61,790 bases of DNA. Origin: Longirhabdus pacifica. GTDB lineage: Bacteria > Bacillota > Bacilli > Paenibacillales > DSM-105158. The notes under the pieces are model-generated. The model was not told where the DNA came from and made no database searches. It saw only the letters and a list, made by a program, of their open reading frames with translations. Each line of letters opens with the position of its first letter. Positions within the stretch are counted from its first letter, which is position 1. Shown in pieces: positions 51,754-61,499 of this stretch. A program made the position numbers and the translations under genes. The DNA is taken from the NCBI RefSeq assembly GCF_004115085.1, contig NZ_QXJP01000024.1, positions 1-61,790 of the forward strand, in the 5' to 3' direction.

Positions 51754-52149
51754 ATGGATAGCAGTGGTTTGAATGTTTTTCAAAAACAAGTTTCAGAGTT
51801 ACTCCTGCGACATAAAAGTATTTTGGATGTTCTTTCTAAATTTAATGAATCTAATTCATCCGTACATCGCTCCGTCATTAAGTCCATTACGGAATGTGGT
51901 TGTTTGGAAGTCAATGCAAATAAACAATCATGGTGCGAGGAAAAAGGGATGGAAGACGCTCAAGAAGGTCTACATTCACATTTAAAAGGAACACTTTGTG
52001 AGAATTGTTTGGACGCAGTAAGTACAACGTTGGGGAAAAATTTATTTTATATGGCTTCACTGTGCAATCTGCTTGAAATTGATTTGAATGGTGTCATAGA
52101 CGAGGAAACGAATAAATGCAACACACTTGGTTTGTTTAAATTATCTTAA
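51754..52149 (+). CDS. Conserved small helical protein of unknown function
   Basis: A 131-residue, mostly helical protein with motifs QKQVSELLLRHKSILDVLSK, ITECGCLEVNANKQ, LCENC and GKNLFYMASLCNLLEIDL. It resembles a family found near disA in Paenibacillus-type genomes, some members of which are described as MazG-like nucleotide pyrophosphohydrolases. I do not see clear MazG acidic metal motifs and claim no function. Six cysteines, including CxC and CxxC pairs, suggest metal binding. ATG 51754 follows GAGGTG by seven bases. It has its own sigma-A promoter and a downstream hairpin. It is encoded against the surrounding operons. Confidence 0.8.
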   Translation: MDSSGLNVFQKQVSELLLRHKSILDVLSKFNESNSSVHRSVIKSITECGCLEVNANKQSWCEEKGMEDAQEGLHSHLKGTLCENCLDAVSTTLGKNLFYMASLCNLLEIDLNGVIDEETNKCNTLGLFKLS

Positions 52150-52154
52150 TGTTA

Positions 52155-52178
52155 AAGCCCTGGCATATGCCAGGGCTT
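52155..52178. terminator. Palindromic terminator between the 51754 gene and pssA
   Basis: AAGCCCTGGCA (52155-52165) pairs with TGCCAGGGCTT (52168-52178). The plus strand continues TCTTTG and the minus strand TTAAC, so the tails are modest. The genes converge here. Confidence 0.7.
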
Positions 52179-52275
52179 CTTTGTACTGTATCATGTTTTT
52201 CTATTTTGCCTATGCTGTAACATGTTAGCAATATAGACTGACTAAAACCACCATTCAGTTTTTATTGCCATACCT

Positions 52276-52941
52276 TTATTTCTTTTTCTTTAAGCCATAC
52301 AGTGCGTAAAAACATAACACAGCTAAAATAACCATAATACATTGTTCTGGAAAATATAAAAAGGACAGTAGTAATAAAACGATACATAAAAGAAGGAGCC
52401 AAATATGTTTTCTTGAAATGTGTATATTTTTAAAGTTTGGATATTTAATGTTGCTAACCATTAACACCGATAACAATAAAGTAATGATAACAAGCACCAT
52501 CGGTTTAAATTCTGCTTCAAATAATGCAATTGTGCTTAATATCGCACCTGCTGCTGGGATAGGCAATCCGATGAAATAGCCTGGTTGTGATTCCACGACA
52601 TTAAACCTCGCTAACCTTACCGCTCCGCATATAGGAAAAATAGCAGTTGCGAACAATCCTACTATAGTAGGTTGTATATCTTGAAATAAAACAACATACA
52701 TAATAAATGCAGGTGCTACACCAAATGAAATGACATCGGATAATGAATCTAATTCTCTTCCGAAATCACTTTGCACATTCAATGCCCGTGCTATTTTCCC
52801 ATCTAGTCCATCTGTAATCATTGCTAAAATAACCATAAATGCTGCCAGCTCTGGTTTGTTGTTAAATATAAAAAGAATGGCCAGCATTCCCATACAAAGA
52901 TTTCCTATGGTAAAAAGATTAGGTAGTGATTTATTAATCAT
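52276..52941 (-). CDS. pssA: CDP-diacylglycerol-serine O-phosphatidyltransferase
   Basis: A 221-residue membrane enzyme that makes phosphatidylserine, the precursor of phosphatidylethanolamine. It has the CDP-alcohol phosphotransferase motif DGLDGKIAR...G...DSLSD with the metal Asp residues, and about six to eight hydrophobic segments. ATG 52941 follows GAGGTGG by six bases; the frame is open to 52956. A position beside disA differs from B. subtilis, where pssA lies elsewhere. The decarboxylase psd is not in the window. Confidence 0.92.
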   Translation of the reverse strand: MINKSLPNLFTIGNLCMGMLAILFIFNNKPELAAFMVILAMITDGLDGKIARALNVQSDFGRELDSLSDVISFGVAPAFIMYVVLFQDIQPTIVGLFATAIFPICGAVRLARFNVVESQPGYFIGLPIPAAGAILSTIALFEAEFKPMVLVIITLLLSVLMVSNIKYPNFKNIHISRKHIWLLLLCIVLLLLSFLYFPEQCIMVILAVLCFYALYGLKKKK

Positions 52942-53111
52942 ATACTTCCACCTCATAACTACCCTATTGCAATTTTGCTAGTAATAACCCGCTGTAGAGG
53001 GAATGCTTCCTCCCCAAATACAGTCTATCACCGTCACAAAAACCTACAATATGTTTAATTAATATGATTCAGCTTAACATTAACAAATATAAAAGTATAC
53101 GAATATCTTGA

Positions 53112-53276
53112 ACGACCCACCACTTATCACCCTTTCGGGCTGCTTGAAGTGGGGGATTCCTAAGAACATCAGCGTAACCGCCAATTGTTTATTAAGCTAT
53201 CCCCGTAGTCCCTACGGTTAAGAGACGAATCGCTTCGTTTCTAAGGTTTAATCCTGCGTTAACATATAGGGGATAC
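53112..53276. mobile_element. Structured relic resembling an IS200/IS605 TnpB-element end
   Basis: In the pssA-disA gap, with no transposase gene. It has CCCACCACTT paired with AAGTGGGGG (53116-53125, 53147-53155) around a CCCtttcgGGG hairpin, followed by GGGGATTCCTAAG. A second domain is closed by TATCCCC/GGGGATA (53198-53204, 53269-53275) and contains CCGTAG/CTACGG (53203-53208, 53212-53217) and a GAATCG/CGTTTC hairpin (53227-53241). From memory, the AAGTGGGGGATTCCTAAG string is typical of right ends of TnpB-carrying elements, where it is part of the omega RNA. It could instead be an unrelated structured RNA. Confidence 0.5.
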
Positions 53277-53330
53277 TGTCACTTTCGTTGTTCATCCTAT
53301 ATATATACATATTTTATGATTGTATGTAAT

Positions 53331-54407
53331 TTATATATGTCTGTCAATAAACACTTGTTCTTGGATTCGCTTCAGCCCTTCTTTGATTGCACGAGCTCGA
53401 ACTTCTCCTATTCCATCTACTTCATCTAATTCTTCGATGGTCGCCATTTTAATATGTGGTAAATAATCAAAACAGTCAATCAAATTTTGTACGATAACAG
53501 ATGGTAATCTAGGGATCTTATACAATACTCGATAACCACGAGGAGAGACTGCTTCTTCCAATGTGCTATTGTTGCTAGGAAATCCTAATATTCTTACGAC
53601 AGTTTGGGAGTCTAACAGTTCATCGTTACTTAGCTGAGCTAAATTCCCCGTGATTTCCTTTATACTTTCTTCACTCGGGTCTTTACAATAATCTTGAAGT
53701 AAACAAGCAGCTTCATGGTCCATCTTAGAAGTAAGTTCTTCCACTTGCATACTAATAAGGCGGCCTTCTGTACCTAATTCATTCACATATTTCTTAATTT
53801 CTTTCTTTATTCTAAGTACCATTTCCACTCGCTGTATGACATGACAAACTTCATGCAATGTCACTAACTCTTCGAATTCACTGGCACCTAAATTAATGAA
53901 TGCTTGATCGGAAACGACTTTATATTTCTCCAGCGTTTGAATGGCTTGATTGGCTTTCGTTAATATGACTCCAATATCTTTGAGCGAATATCTGAGATTC
54001 CCTTGATACAGGGTGATCACATTTCTACGCTGAGAAATGGAAACAACTAGTTTATTTGTTTGTTTCGCAACCCTTTCCGCTGTCCGGTGTCTAATTCCCG
54101 TTTCGGTTGAAGATATAGAAGAATCCGGTATTAACTGCGTATTGGCATATAAGATTCTACTCACATCTTCACTTAAAATGATGGCTCCGTCCATTTTAGC
54201 CAGTTCATATAAGTAGTTTGAAGAAAAATCACAGTTAATGGAGAAACCACCATCTACTATATCCATCACTTCAGAGCTATAACCTACTACGATTAGCCCA
54301 CCCGTCTTGGCGCGAAGCACATTATCCAAGCCTTGGCGAAACAACGTTCCTGGTGCTACAAGTTTTAGTAAAGAACTCATTATATCATTATTTGTTTTCT
54401 CTATCAT
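53331..54407 (-). CDS. disA: DNA-integrity scanning diadenylate cyclase DisA
   Basis: A 358-residue octameric enzyme that makes c-di-AMP while scanning DNA. The DAC domain has DGA (residues 73-75) and RHR (106-108), both catalytic. A helical linker follows, then a C-terminal HhH domain ([17 protein letters not shown]). B. subtilis DisA slows sporulation on DNA damage. It follows radA by 30 bases, and RadA restrains DisA in B. subtilis. Confidence 0.97.
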   Translation of the reverse strand: MIEKTNNDIMSSLLKLVAPGTLFRQGLDNVLRAKTGGLIVVGYSSEVMDIVDGGFSINCDFSSNYLYELAKMDGAIILSEDVSRILYANTQLIPDSSISSTETGIRHRTAERVAKQTNKLVVSISQRRNVITLYQGNLRYSLKDIGVILTKANQAIQTLEKYKVVSDQAFINLGASEFEELVTLHEVCHVIQRVEMVLRIKKEIKKYVNELGTEGRLISMQVEELTSKMDHEAACLLQDYCKDPSEESIKEITGNLAQLSNDELLDSQTVVRILGFPSNNSTLEEAVSPRGYRVLYKIPRLPSVIVQNLIDCFDYLPHIKMATIEELDEVDGIGEVRARAIKEGLKRIQEQVFIDRHI

Positions 54408-54437
54408 GTTCCAACCCCCTGGTTGCTACACTATTCT

Positions 54438-55808
54438 CTATATCATCGTCACATCAAGCGCTTCTGAAACCGTGCTGACTCCGATAATTTGTATATCGGC
54501 AGGATGTTTCCAACCACTTAAACTATGCGATGGTAAAATGACTCGTTTAAAGCCTAATTTTTTCGCTTCGTACACCCTTTGTTCTACCCTGGATACCGCT
54601 CTTACTTCACCCGTCAAGCCAATTTCCCCGAATACAACATCATCGTGTCTTGTTGGCTTATCTCGGAAACTAGATGCGATCGTAATCGCAATAGCCAAAT
54701 CAACCGCTGGCTCCTCTAACTTAATACCGCCCGCTACATTGACAAAGGCATCATGGCTTTGCAACACCATGCCCATCCTCTTCTCCAAAACCGCAATAAT
54801 TAAGGAAAGTCTATGATGATCTATTCCTGTCCCCATTCGCTTTGGCGAGGGAAAGTGCGTTCTAGATACTAACGATTGCATTTCCACGAGCACAGGTCTG
54901 CTTCCTTCCATGCTGGCAACGACGATAGACCCCGCTACTCCTTTAGGACGCTCAGACAAAAACAGTTCAGATGGATTGCTCACTTCTCTCAGACCTAAGT
55001 CTTTCATTTCAAAAATGCCCATTTCATTCGTAGATCCGTAACGATTTTTCACTGCTCTAAGCATCCGATATGCATGATGGCGATCCCCTTCAAAATATAG
55101 AACGCTATCCACCATATGCTCCAACATTCTTGGACCCGCTATATTACCTTCTTTAGTCACATGTCCAACGATAAAGGTTGCGATTTGCTTTGTTTTTGCT
55201 ATTTTCATTAACATACTTGTACATTCACGCACTTGAGAAACGCTGCCCGGTGCAGAAGTGATTTCGGGGTGATAGACGGTTTGTATGGAGTCGATAATAA
55301 AGTATTCTGGATTTAATTTTTCTATCTTCTCTACAATATATTCTAAATCTGTCTCACACAAAACATAAAGATGATCGGAAAGTACATTTAATCGGTCTGC
55401 CCTCAATTTGATTTGCTGTGCCGATTCTTCTCCCGAAACATACAACACTTTTTTGTTCTGTTTTGCGATAGATTGTGAAATTTGCAGTAATAGCGTGGAC
55501 TTACCTATACCTGGATCACCACCAACCAACACTAACGATCCAGCAACGATACCGCCACCCAATACTCGATTAAATTCGCCAATATCTGTTTTTAATCGCT
55601 CTTTTTCGCTACTTTTTATATCGGTAATAGCTTGTACATCTTCCTGCTTTTGAGAAGGCAAAAAGCTAGATCTTTCATTCTTTTTATTCTGTGTTCGTTG
55701 TTCGACCATGCTGTTCCATGCATGGCATCCTGGGCATTTCCCCATCCATTTCGGTGTTTCATAGCCGCATTCTTGACAGACAAATTTAGTTTTTTCTTTT
55801 GATTTCAA
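54438..55808 (-). CDS. radA: DNA repair ATPase/helicase RadA
   Basis: A 456-residue RecA-like protein. It has an N-terminal zinc finger ([18 protein letters not shown]), Walker [13 protein letters not shown], the KNRYGSTNE motif specific to RadA, and a C-terminal Lon-like domain. It processes recombination branches. The start is TTG 55808 behind a moderate SD (AGGATG). The clpC terminator lies upstream, so it has its own promoter, which I could not pick out. Confidence 0.96.
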   Translation of the reverse strand: MKSKEKTKFVCQECGYETPKWMGKCPGCHAWNSMVEQRTQNKKNERSSFLPSQKQEDVQAITDIKSSEKERLKTDIGEFNRVLGGGIVAGSLVLVGGDPGIGKSTLLLQISQSIAKQNKKVLYVSGEESAQQIKLRADRLNVLSDHLYVLCETDLEYIVEKIEKLNPEYFIIDSIQTVYHPEITSAPGSVSQVRECTSMLMKIAKTKQIATFIVGHVTKEGNIAGPRMLEHMVDSVLYFEGDRHHAYRMLRAVKNRYGSTNEMGIFEMKDLGLREVSNPSELFLSERPKGVAGSIVVASMEGSRPVLVEMQSLVSRTHFPSPKRMGTGIDHHRLSLIIAVLEKRMGMVLQSHDAFVNVAGGIKLEEPAVDLAIAITIASSFRDKPTRHDDVVFGEIGLTGEVRAVSRVEQRVYEAKKLGFKRVILPSHSLSGWKHPADIQIIGVSTVSEALDVTMI

Positions 55809-55916
55809 ATGGGTTCATCCTAACATTATCCATGTTTTTATAATTTTTTATAATAAAAGTTTACCATTTAACGATCTTATTGAAAAGATGTACGCCTATG
55901 GATATATTTATAAATT

Positions 55917-55952
55917 AAAATCACTCGATAGTTTTACCTACCGAGTGATTTT
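55917..55952 (-). terminator. Intrinsic terminator of ctsR-mcsA-mcsB-clpC
   Basis: AAAATCACTCG (55917-55927) pairs with CGAGTGATTTT (55942-55952), an 11-bp stem. The minus strand then runs TTTTAATTTATA. Confidence 0.85.
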
Positions 55953-55990
55953 ATCTAACCTGTTATTTATAAAAGGAGAAGGAGGAGATA

Positions 55991-58435
55991 TTAGGATGTG
56001 GATTTTTCGAGATCTTTTTTCTCCACGGACAATTCGCCGTCTTTTTCATCAATGAGCAATTTGTCTCCTTTTTTTATTGCTCCTTTAAGCAATTCTTCAC
56101 TCAGACGATCTTCGACAAATTTTTGTATCGCCCTGCGAAGTGGTCTCGCACCGTATGTCGGATCAAAACCTTCTTTAGCCAAATATTTTAATGCGCTATC
56201 CGTTAGCTCAAACTCTACTTCTAATTCTTTCAATCGGTTCTTAAGCTCATTGATCATTAACGATACGATTTCTTGAATATTTTCTTCTTTTAAGGAGTGG
56301 AATACGATCGTTTCGTCTAATCGATTCAAAAATTCTGGTCTGAAGCTTTTCTTTAATTCTTCTAGTACTTTCGATTTCATGTTGCTGTAGTCTCTTTGAT
56401 CGTCATTATTCGCTGTGAATCCTAACGTTGAGTTTTTGCGAATGAGATCTGCACCCACGTTGGACGTCATCACGATTAAAGTATTTCTAAAATCAACTAA
56501 TCTTCCTTTGGAGTCCGTTAATCTTCCATCCTCCAGTACTTGTAATAAGATATTGAATACTTCAGGATGTGCTTTCTCTATTTCGTCTAAAAGGATAACA
56601 GAGTATGGTTTTCTACGAACTTTTTCCGTTAATTGTCCTCCTTCATCAAATCCCACGTATCCTGGAGGAGCACCCACAAGTCTAGATGTTGCATGCTTTT
56701 CCATATACTCTGACATATCAATTCGAATCACGGAATTTTCATCCCCGAACAAGGACTCTGCAAGCGCTCTAGCTAATTCCGTTTTCCCCACTCCAGTTGG
56801 TCCAAGGAAAATGAAGGAGCCAATTGGACGCTTCGGATCTTTCAATCCTGCTCTAGCTCTACGTATAGCACGACTTACCGCCGTTACTGCTTCATCTTGC
56901 CCAATGACACGCTCATGCAAGATAGATTCCATTTTCAGCAGTCTTTCTGTTTCTTCCTCTGCTAGTTTCTTCACTGGTATTCCCGTCCAGTTAGAAACGA
57001 TATCTGCGATATCATCTGGTGTCACTTCAGAATCTGCTCTTCCTTGTTGCTCTTTCCATTTTTTCTTCGTTTGCTCTACTTCTTCTTTGATTCGTTGTTC
57101 GTCATCTCGAAATGAAGCTGCTTTTTCAAATTCCTGACTTTGTACGGCAGCATCTTTCTCCTGTCTAATTTGTTCCAAGTTGCTTTCCATCTCTTTCAAA
57201 CTAGGTGGAACTGTGTACGATCTTAATCTCACTTTTGAAGCTGCTTCATCGATAAGATCGATAGCTTTATCCGGTAAAAAGCGATCTGGAATGTAACGAT
57301 CAGAAAGTTTAACCGCTTGTTCAATCGCTTCATCCGTAATTTTAACGCGATGATGTGCTTCATAGCGATCTCTTAGACCGTAAAGAATTTGAATTGCTTC
57401 TTCTGAAGAAGGTTGATCCACATTGATAGGCTGGAATCTTCGTTCCAATGCCGCATCTTTTTCAATATATTTACGGTACTCATCCAATGTCGTTGCACCG
57501 ATACATTGTAGTTCTCCTCTTGCAAGGGAAGGTTTTAAGATGTTGGATGCGTCAATGGCTCCTTCCGCTCCGCCTGCACCAATGAGTGTATGCAATTCGT
57601 CAATGAATAAGATAATGTTCCCTGCTTGGCGAATTTCGTCCATGATTTTTTTCAGACGATCTTCAAACTCACCTCTATACTTCGTGCCAGCAACGACAGA
57701 TCCCATATCCAATGTCATGACACGCTTATCTCTTAGTGTTTCTGGAATTTCATTATCCACAATACTTTGTGCCAATCCTTCTGCAATCGCTGTTTTACCT
57801 ACGCCAGGTTCCCCGATGAGAACAGGATTGTTTTTCGTACGACGACTGAGCACTTGAATAACGCGTTCTATTTCTTTACTTCGACCAATTACAGGGTCTA
57901 AGTTATTTTCCTTAGCTATAGCAGTCAAGTCTCTTGCTAAGCTGTCCAAAGTCGGTGTGTTTGCATTGCTAGAACTGTGTTGACTAGAAGACATCGTCTC
58001 GCTATTCCCTAGTAATTGCAACACTTGTTGTCTCGCCTTGTTTAGAGACACTTCCAAGTTGTTCAGCACTCTTGCTGCTACACCTTCACCTTCACGAATA
58101 AGCCCTAACAATATGTGCTCTGTTCCCACATACGTGTGACCAATTTTTCTCGCTTCATCCATGGACAATTCGATTACTTTTTTCGCTCTTGGAGTGTAAG
58201 CAATGTTTTTGGGTTCTTCTTCCCCTCTTCCTATTAGTGACTCCACTTCAGATTGTATCTTTTCCAAATTTAAACCTAATGCAATAAGTGCTTTTGCCGC
58301 TATACCTTCGCCTTCACGAATTAAACCTAGCAATATGTGCTCTGTTCCAATATTGTTATGACCCAATCTTACTGCTTCTTCTTGGGCAAGCGCTAATACT
58401 TTTTGCGCTCTTTCCGTAAATCTTCCAAACATCAT
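55991..58435 (-). CDS. clpC: ClpC ATPase, chaperone of the ClpCP protease
   Basis: An 814-residue Hsp100 protein. It has two N-terminal Clp repeats ([33 protein letters not shown] twice), AAA-1 with GEPGVGKT, a UVR/coiled-coil middle domain ([14 protein letters not shown]), AAA-2 with GPTGVGKT, and a C-terminus with [10 protein letters not shown]. It unfolds substrates, including proteins marked by McsB with arginine phosphate. Last gene of the CtsR operon. Confidence 0.98.
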   Translation of the reverse strand: MMFGRFTERAQKVLALAQEEAVRLGHNNIGTEHILLGLIREGEGIAAKALIALGLNLEKIQSEVESLIGRGEEEPKNIAYTPRAKKVIELSMDEARKIGHTYVGTEHILLGLIREGEGVAARVLNNLEVSLNKARQQVLQLLGNSETMSSSQHSSSNANTPTLDSLARDLTAIAKENNLDPVIGRSKEIERVIQVLSRRTKNNPVLIGEPGVGKTAIAEGLAQSIVDNEIPETLRDKRVMTLDMGSVVAGTKYRGEFEDRLKKIMDEIRQAGNIILFIDELHTLIGAGGAEGAIDASNILKPSLARGELQCIGATTLDEYRKYIEKDAALERRFQPINVDQPSSEEAIQILYGLRDRYEAHHRVKITDEAIEQAVKLSDRYIPDRFLPDKAIDLIDEAASKVRLRSYTVPPSLKEMESNLEQIRQEKDAAVQSQEFEKAASFRDDEQRIKEEVEQTKKKWKEQQGRADSEVTPDDIADIVSNWTGIPVKKLAEEETERLLKMESILHERVIGQDEAVTAVSRAIRRARAGLKDPKRPIGSFIFLGPTGVGKTELARALAESLFGDENSVIRIDMSEYMEKHATSRLVGAPPGYVGFDEGGQLTEKVRRKPYSVILLDEIEKAHPEVFNILLQVLEDGRLTDSKGRLVDFRNTLIVMTSNVGADLIRKNSTLGFTANNDDQRDYSNMKSKVLEELKKSFRPEFLNRLDETIVFHSLKEENIQEIVSLMINELKNRLKELEVEFELTDSALKYLAKEGFDPTYGARPLRRAIQKFVEDRLSEELLKGAIKKGDKLLIDEKDGELSVEKKDLEKSTS

Positions 58436-58484
58436 GTTACAGCACCTCCGAATTTTAAATCTTCATAATAAATGCACATACTTC

Positions 58485-59540
58485 TTATTTTATATGTTCT
58501 CTTATCATCTCTGCTCTGCGAATGTCTCTCTCTTCTGCGTTTAAATTTTTACCTGCATACGTTTGTAGGAATCCAGGTTGTGTCATGACCATTAGCTCAT
58601 TGAGTATATTGGCAGAGACGTTCGTAATCATACCTAGATCAATCCCCAACCTTATATCAGATAATCTTTGCGCTGCTTCTTTGGAGTCAATAATATGAGC
58701 ATGTGATAAAATGCCATATGATCGCATACTGCGGTCAATAATCGATGTATATTGTTCATCTAATAATGTAGCCCTAGCTGATCGTTCATGCTCAATAATT
58801 TGCTTCACTACACTATATAGGTTTTCTATAATTTCCTCTTCTGATTGCCCTAATGTAATTTGATTTGAAACTTGAAATAAGTTTCCTATCGCTTCACTAC
58901 CTTCGCCGTATATACCACGAACGGTTAGCCCAACTTGATTTACTGCAGATAATATTCTGTTAATCTGTTGAGTTAAAACAAGTGCAGGGAGATGAAGCAT
59001 GACGGAAGCTCTTAGTCCCGTTCCTACGTTAGTAGAACAGCTCGTTAAATAGCCTCTTTTCTCATCAAACGCATAATCTAATTGCTGTTCAAATACATCA
59101 TCTATTTCACTTGCTAACTGAAAGCTTTGATCTAGTTGTAATCCAGGAGATAGACATTGTATTCTCAAGTGATCTTCTTCATTAATCATAATACTGATGG
59201 CTTCATTCTCACTAAGCAGCACGCCACCGTTTCTTGCATCATTAGCTAGATTAGGACTAATCAAGTGTTTCTCCACCAGAACTCTTTTCTCTAACTTATC
59301 CATATCGTTTAACTTCAATATTTCAAAATTTTGAATATCATTTAAATCTCTTTGTTGTAACACTTTACTCACTTCTTCTAGCACGTTGTTGGCTTGTTGA
59401 TCTGTAGCAAGCATTGGAAATGGATACTGCCCAATATTTCTAGCTAGTCGAATGCGACTACTGATAACGATATCAGCGTCTGTACCTCCACCACGCATCC
59501 ATTCACTGAGTGCATCCTCAATGAATTTTTTTGTTCCCAT
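58485..59540 (-). CDS. mcsB: Protein-arginine kinase McsB
   Basis: A 351-residue guanidino-kinase-fold enzyme that phosphorylates arginine on CtsR and on damaged proteins. Motifs are IVISSRIRLARNIGQYPFP, CSTNVGTGLRASVMLHLPAL (nucleotide and catalytic loop) and RGIYGEGSEAIGNLFQVSNQ. It lies between mcsA and clpC and is active with McsA. Confidence 0.97.
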   Translation of the reverse strand: MGTKKFIEDALSEWMRGGGTDADIVISSRIRLARNIGQYPFPMLATDQQANNVLEEVSKVLQQRDLNDIQNFEILKLNDMDKLEKRVLVEKHLISPNLANDARNGGVLLSENEAISIMINEEDHLRIQCLSPGLQLDQSFQLASEIDDVFEQQLDYAFDEKRGYLTSCSTNVGTGLRASVMLHLPALVLTQQINRILSAVNQVGLTVRGIYGEGSEAIGNLFQVSNQITLGQSEEEIIENLYSVVKQIIEHERSARATLLDEQYTSIIDRSMRSYGILSHAHIIDSKEAAQRLSDIRLGIDLGMITNVSANILNELMVMTQPGFLQTYAGKNLNAEERDIRRAEMIREHIK

Positions 59541-59554
59541 CTACTCATCCCCCC

Positions 59555-60070
59555 TTACATACCAGATAGTTTTTGTTCTATTTCTTTTATTTGATCTCGA
59601 ATTTGAGCGGCTTCTTCAAACTGTTCATTTTCAATATTGCTTTGCATTTTCTTTTTCAATACATCTATTTTGCGAGCGTATTTTATTTTTCCAGCTGAGC
59701 GGGATGGGACCTTACCTACATGCGTGGTGGTACCATGCACCCTACGAAATAAAGGATCTAAGTGGTCAGAAAAATACGTATAACATTGACTGCAACCAAA
59801 GCGGCCTACTTTTCTAAACTGATGATAAGTTAATCCACAATTTTCGCATCTCAATTGTTTTTGACTATTTTCATATGAAGTACCAGCCTGATTAAACTCC
59901 AGTAAACCAGACAGTAAATTATGAATAGAGAAACTGTTAGAAGAGCCAGGGATAAGGTCTCCTTTTTCTTTTGCACATTTTTCACAAATGTGAATCTCTG
60001 TTTTTTCTCCATTGATAATTTTAGTGAAATGAAGTGTTGCTGATCGCTCATTACATTCCTGACATAACAT
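59555..60070 (-). CDS. mcsA: McsB activator McsA
   Basis: A 171-residue zinc protein. It has an N-terminal CQEC and CEKC, a second pair CENC and CSQC, and a C-terminal UVR motif (NEQFEEAAQIRDQIKEIEQ). It activates McsB and binds CtsR. 14 bases before mcsB, in the CtsR operon. Confidence 0.96.
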   Translation of the reverse strand: MLCQECNERSATLHFTKIINGEKTEIHICEKCAKEKGDLIPGSSNSFSIHNLLSGLLEFNQAGTSYENSQKQLRCENCGLTYHQFRKVGRFGCSQCYTYFSDHLDPLFRRVHGTTTHVGKVPSRSAGKIKYARKIDVLKKKMQSNIENEQFEEAAQIRDQIKEIEQKLSGM

Positions 60071-60149
60071 AGATCATCCCTCCTTTAGTAGTATACTTTT
60101 TATTATCTCCAACTCATACCAAGTAAAACAATGTATGACATATTGCAAT

Positions 60150-60620
60150 TTATGATTTATTTGAGGTCAATACTACGGTAAGCATGGCCTTTAATATTCT
60201 TGCTCTTATCTCATCACGAAGTGGAAGACTAAAAGCCAGTACTTCACGTGAACACACTACTTTTAGCATTTTCATTTCCCTAAATGTAATATGCTTACCC
60301 TCATGTAATTGATCTAGTATTCCTTCAGCATTGAGTTGATCTATACTGTTACCTATCTTCTGAAATATAAACTCATTTAATTGGGCATGTTGTGGCAGGC
60401 TGACTTTTTGTATTCGTATATACCCACCACCTCCTCGTTTACTTTCTACTAAGTAACCTTTTTCAATGGTGAACCTTGTACTAATTACATAATTAATCTG
60501 TGAAGGAACGCATTGAAATTGGTCTGCAAGATCATTCCGCTGAATCTCAATCGCTTTTTGAGGGTTTTCTTGTAATATATCTTTCAAATATTTTTCAATG
60601 AGGTCGGAGATGTTTCGCAT
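60150..60620 (-). CDS. ctsR: Transcriptional repressor CtsR
   Basis: A 156-residue heat-sensing repressor of class III heat-shock genes. The N-terminal winged helix has LADQFQCVPSQINYVISTRF and the glycine-rich wing SKRGGGGYIRI, its temperature sensor. The C-terminal domain is recognised by McsB. ATG 60620 follows GGAGG by about nine bases; the frame is open to 60641. A perfect CtsR operator lies upstream. Confidence 0.97.
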   Translation of the reverse strand: MRNISDLIEKYLKDILQENPQKAIEIQRNDLADQFQCVPSQINYVISTRFTIEKGYLVESKRGGGGYIRIQKVSLPQHAQLNEFIFQKIGNSIDQLNAEGILDQLHEGKHITFREMKMLKVVCSREVLAFSLPLRDEIRARILKAMLTVVLTSNKS

Positions 60621-60650
60621 CAACGGTGGCCTCCAATTCAATTAATTGAC

Positions 60651-60667
60651 TTTGACTTTCTTTGACT
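60651..60667 (-). promoter_or_regulatory. CtsR operator
   Basis: AGTCAAA, three bases, AGTCAAA on the minus strand (plus strand TTTGACT at 60651-60657 and 60661-60667), a perfect heptad repeat of the CtsR consensus. It lies just after the -10, so bound CtsR blocks its own operon. A partial third half-site follows. Confidence 0.92.
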
Positions 60668-60675
60668 TTAATTTT

Positions 60676-60703
60676 ATTATATCAAATTTTTTATATGATG
60701 CAA
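60676..60703 (-). promoter_or_regulatory. Sigma-A promoter of the ctsR operon
   Basis: TTGCAT (60698-60703) and TATAAT (60676-60681) with a 16-base spacer on the minus strand. The CtsR operator covers the start of transcription. Confidence 0.8.
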
Positions 60704-60845
60704 GTATTTATGTTCATATTTTTTCTCTACTTGCTCCAACATATACCTTCATTTGAAAAAGTTTTATTACTAAGTGAAAAACACTTTGTTACTTCTTTTT
60801 ACTATTTCTATATGTTTAAGCAGGGTAAAGCTTGTGAGGTAGTAA

Positions 60846-60907
60846 TTTTTCCATCTTATGATTAGCGGTAATAAGTCGGTTGTAACAAGTTCATTCAACT
60901 TATATAT
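60846..60907 (+). repeat. Dispersed intergenic repeat, copy C
   Basis: A 62-base unit matching copy A (2260-2320) at 55 of 62 positions by hand. It ends in ACAAGTTCATTCAACTTATATAT. It lies seven bases before the duplicated leader of the repeat-protein array. Confidence 0.8.
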
Positions 60908-60913
60908 CTAAAA

Positions 60914-60991
60914 ATCATTACTTGTACTATGTCTTCTACACAAGCAGTAGTGCGCTGAGATGCATTATATAATACATGGAGGTGAAATCAA
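60914..60991 (+). promoter_or_regulatory. Duplicated 78-bp leader, first copy
   Basis: It matches the second copy (61500-61577) at about 60 of 78 positions with no gaps. It holds a CTTGT/ACAAG hairpin (60921-60925, 60940-60944), the string ACAAGCAGTA, a CATTATATA -10 (60963-60971, close to the sigma-K pattern CATANNNTA) and the SD GGAGGTG. It probably drives the gene at 60992 late in sporulation; that is inference. Confidence 0.65.
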
Positions 60992-61360
60992 ATGTCTGGA
61001 TTTGGAGCTAAAAAGTATGGTGTAAAATGTAAGGCTGTTAACGGTGGTGGTCGTAAAAAATATCGCGGTGCTAAATGTTTTGCTTATGCTTATGGTAAAG
61101 GCAAAAAATATGGTGTTAAATGTTCCGCTTATGCTTATGGAAAAGGCAAAAGGTATGGTGGCTTTTCTAAATGTCCTGCTTGTGCCAATGCAGGTCGCAA
61201 AAGACACACTGGTGTAAAATGTTTAGCTACTGCTAATGGTGGTCGTAAAAAAGGTTATGGTGGATATGGTGTTGGGTGTACTGCTAAAGGTAAAAGTTTA
61301 CGCGAAAAATTAATTAGATGTCATTTAGAAAATGCCTATTTGAGAAAACGCCTATATTAA
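60992..61360 (+). CDS. Basic Gly/Lys/Tyr/Cys-rich repeat protein, probable spore-surface component
   Basis: A 122-residue protein with no family I recognise by sequence. It is built of about six units of 16-17 residues with the pattern K-K/R-Y-x-G-V/A-K-C-x-A-x-A-x-G-x-G-K, for example KKYGVKCSAYAYGKGK, each with one or two cysteines (one unit has CPAC). A non-repeat tail, SLREKLIRCHLENAYLRKRLY in two pieces of charge, ends the protein. It has almost no acidic residues in the repeats. Such Lys/Tyr/Gly/Cys composition is common in cross-linked Bacillales coat and exosporium proteins. SD GGAGGTG lies seven bases before the ATG. It opens a tandem array with the gene at 61578. Confidence 0.85.
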   Translation: MSGFGAKKYGVKCKAVNGGGRKKYRGAKCFAYAYGKGKKYGVKCSAYAYGKGKRYGGFSKCPACANAGRKRHTGVKCLATANGGRKKGYGGYGVGCTAKGKSLREKLIRCHLENAYLRKRLY

Positions 61361-61376
61361 TATAAAAACGTAATGT

Positions 61377-61410
61377 TACTGCTTGTGCTTGTTATATAGC
61401 ACAAGCAGTA
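61377..61410 (+). repeat. 12-bp stem hairpin between the two array genes
   Basis: TACTGCTTGTGC (61377-61388) pairs with GCACAAGCAGTA (61399-61410) around a 10-base loop. The right arm repeats the ACAAGCAGTA string found in both leaders. Only a poor U-tract follows (CGTCTGTTTC), so it may be a terminator, a shared regulatory hairpin or a recombination seam. Confidence 0.65.
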
Positions 61411-61499
61411 CGTCTGTTTCACGTAATTGAAGTACATAGCGTATGTAAATGAAATATGAATAAAGTAACGTTACTTATTCATTGTTTTAAATTTTTAAA
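61411..61499. other. Spacer between array genes with a palindrome
   Basis: AT-rich spacer. It contains a near-perfect palindrome, GAATAAAGTAACGTTACTTATTC in two halves around AGTAACGTTACT (61458-61481 region). No gene is seen. Confidence 0.4.

Noticed and set aside
60662..60865. 67-codon plus-strand frame upstream of the array
   Set aside because: It overlaps the ctsR promoter/operator and repeat copy C and lacks an SD; its composition is that of AT-rich noncoding DNA.
60965..61207. Minus-strand Phe/Thr/Ser-rich frame opposite the array gene
   Set aside because: It is the mirror of the Lys/Gly repeats; the plus strand has the SD and the conserved leader.
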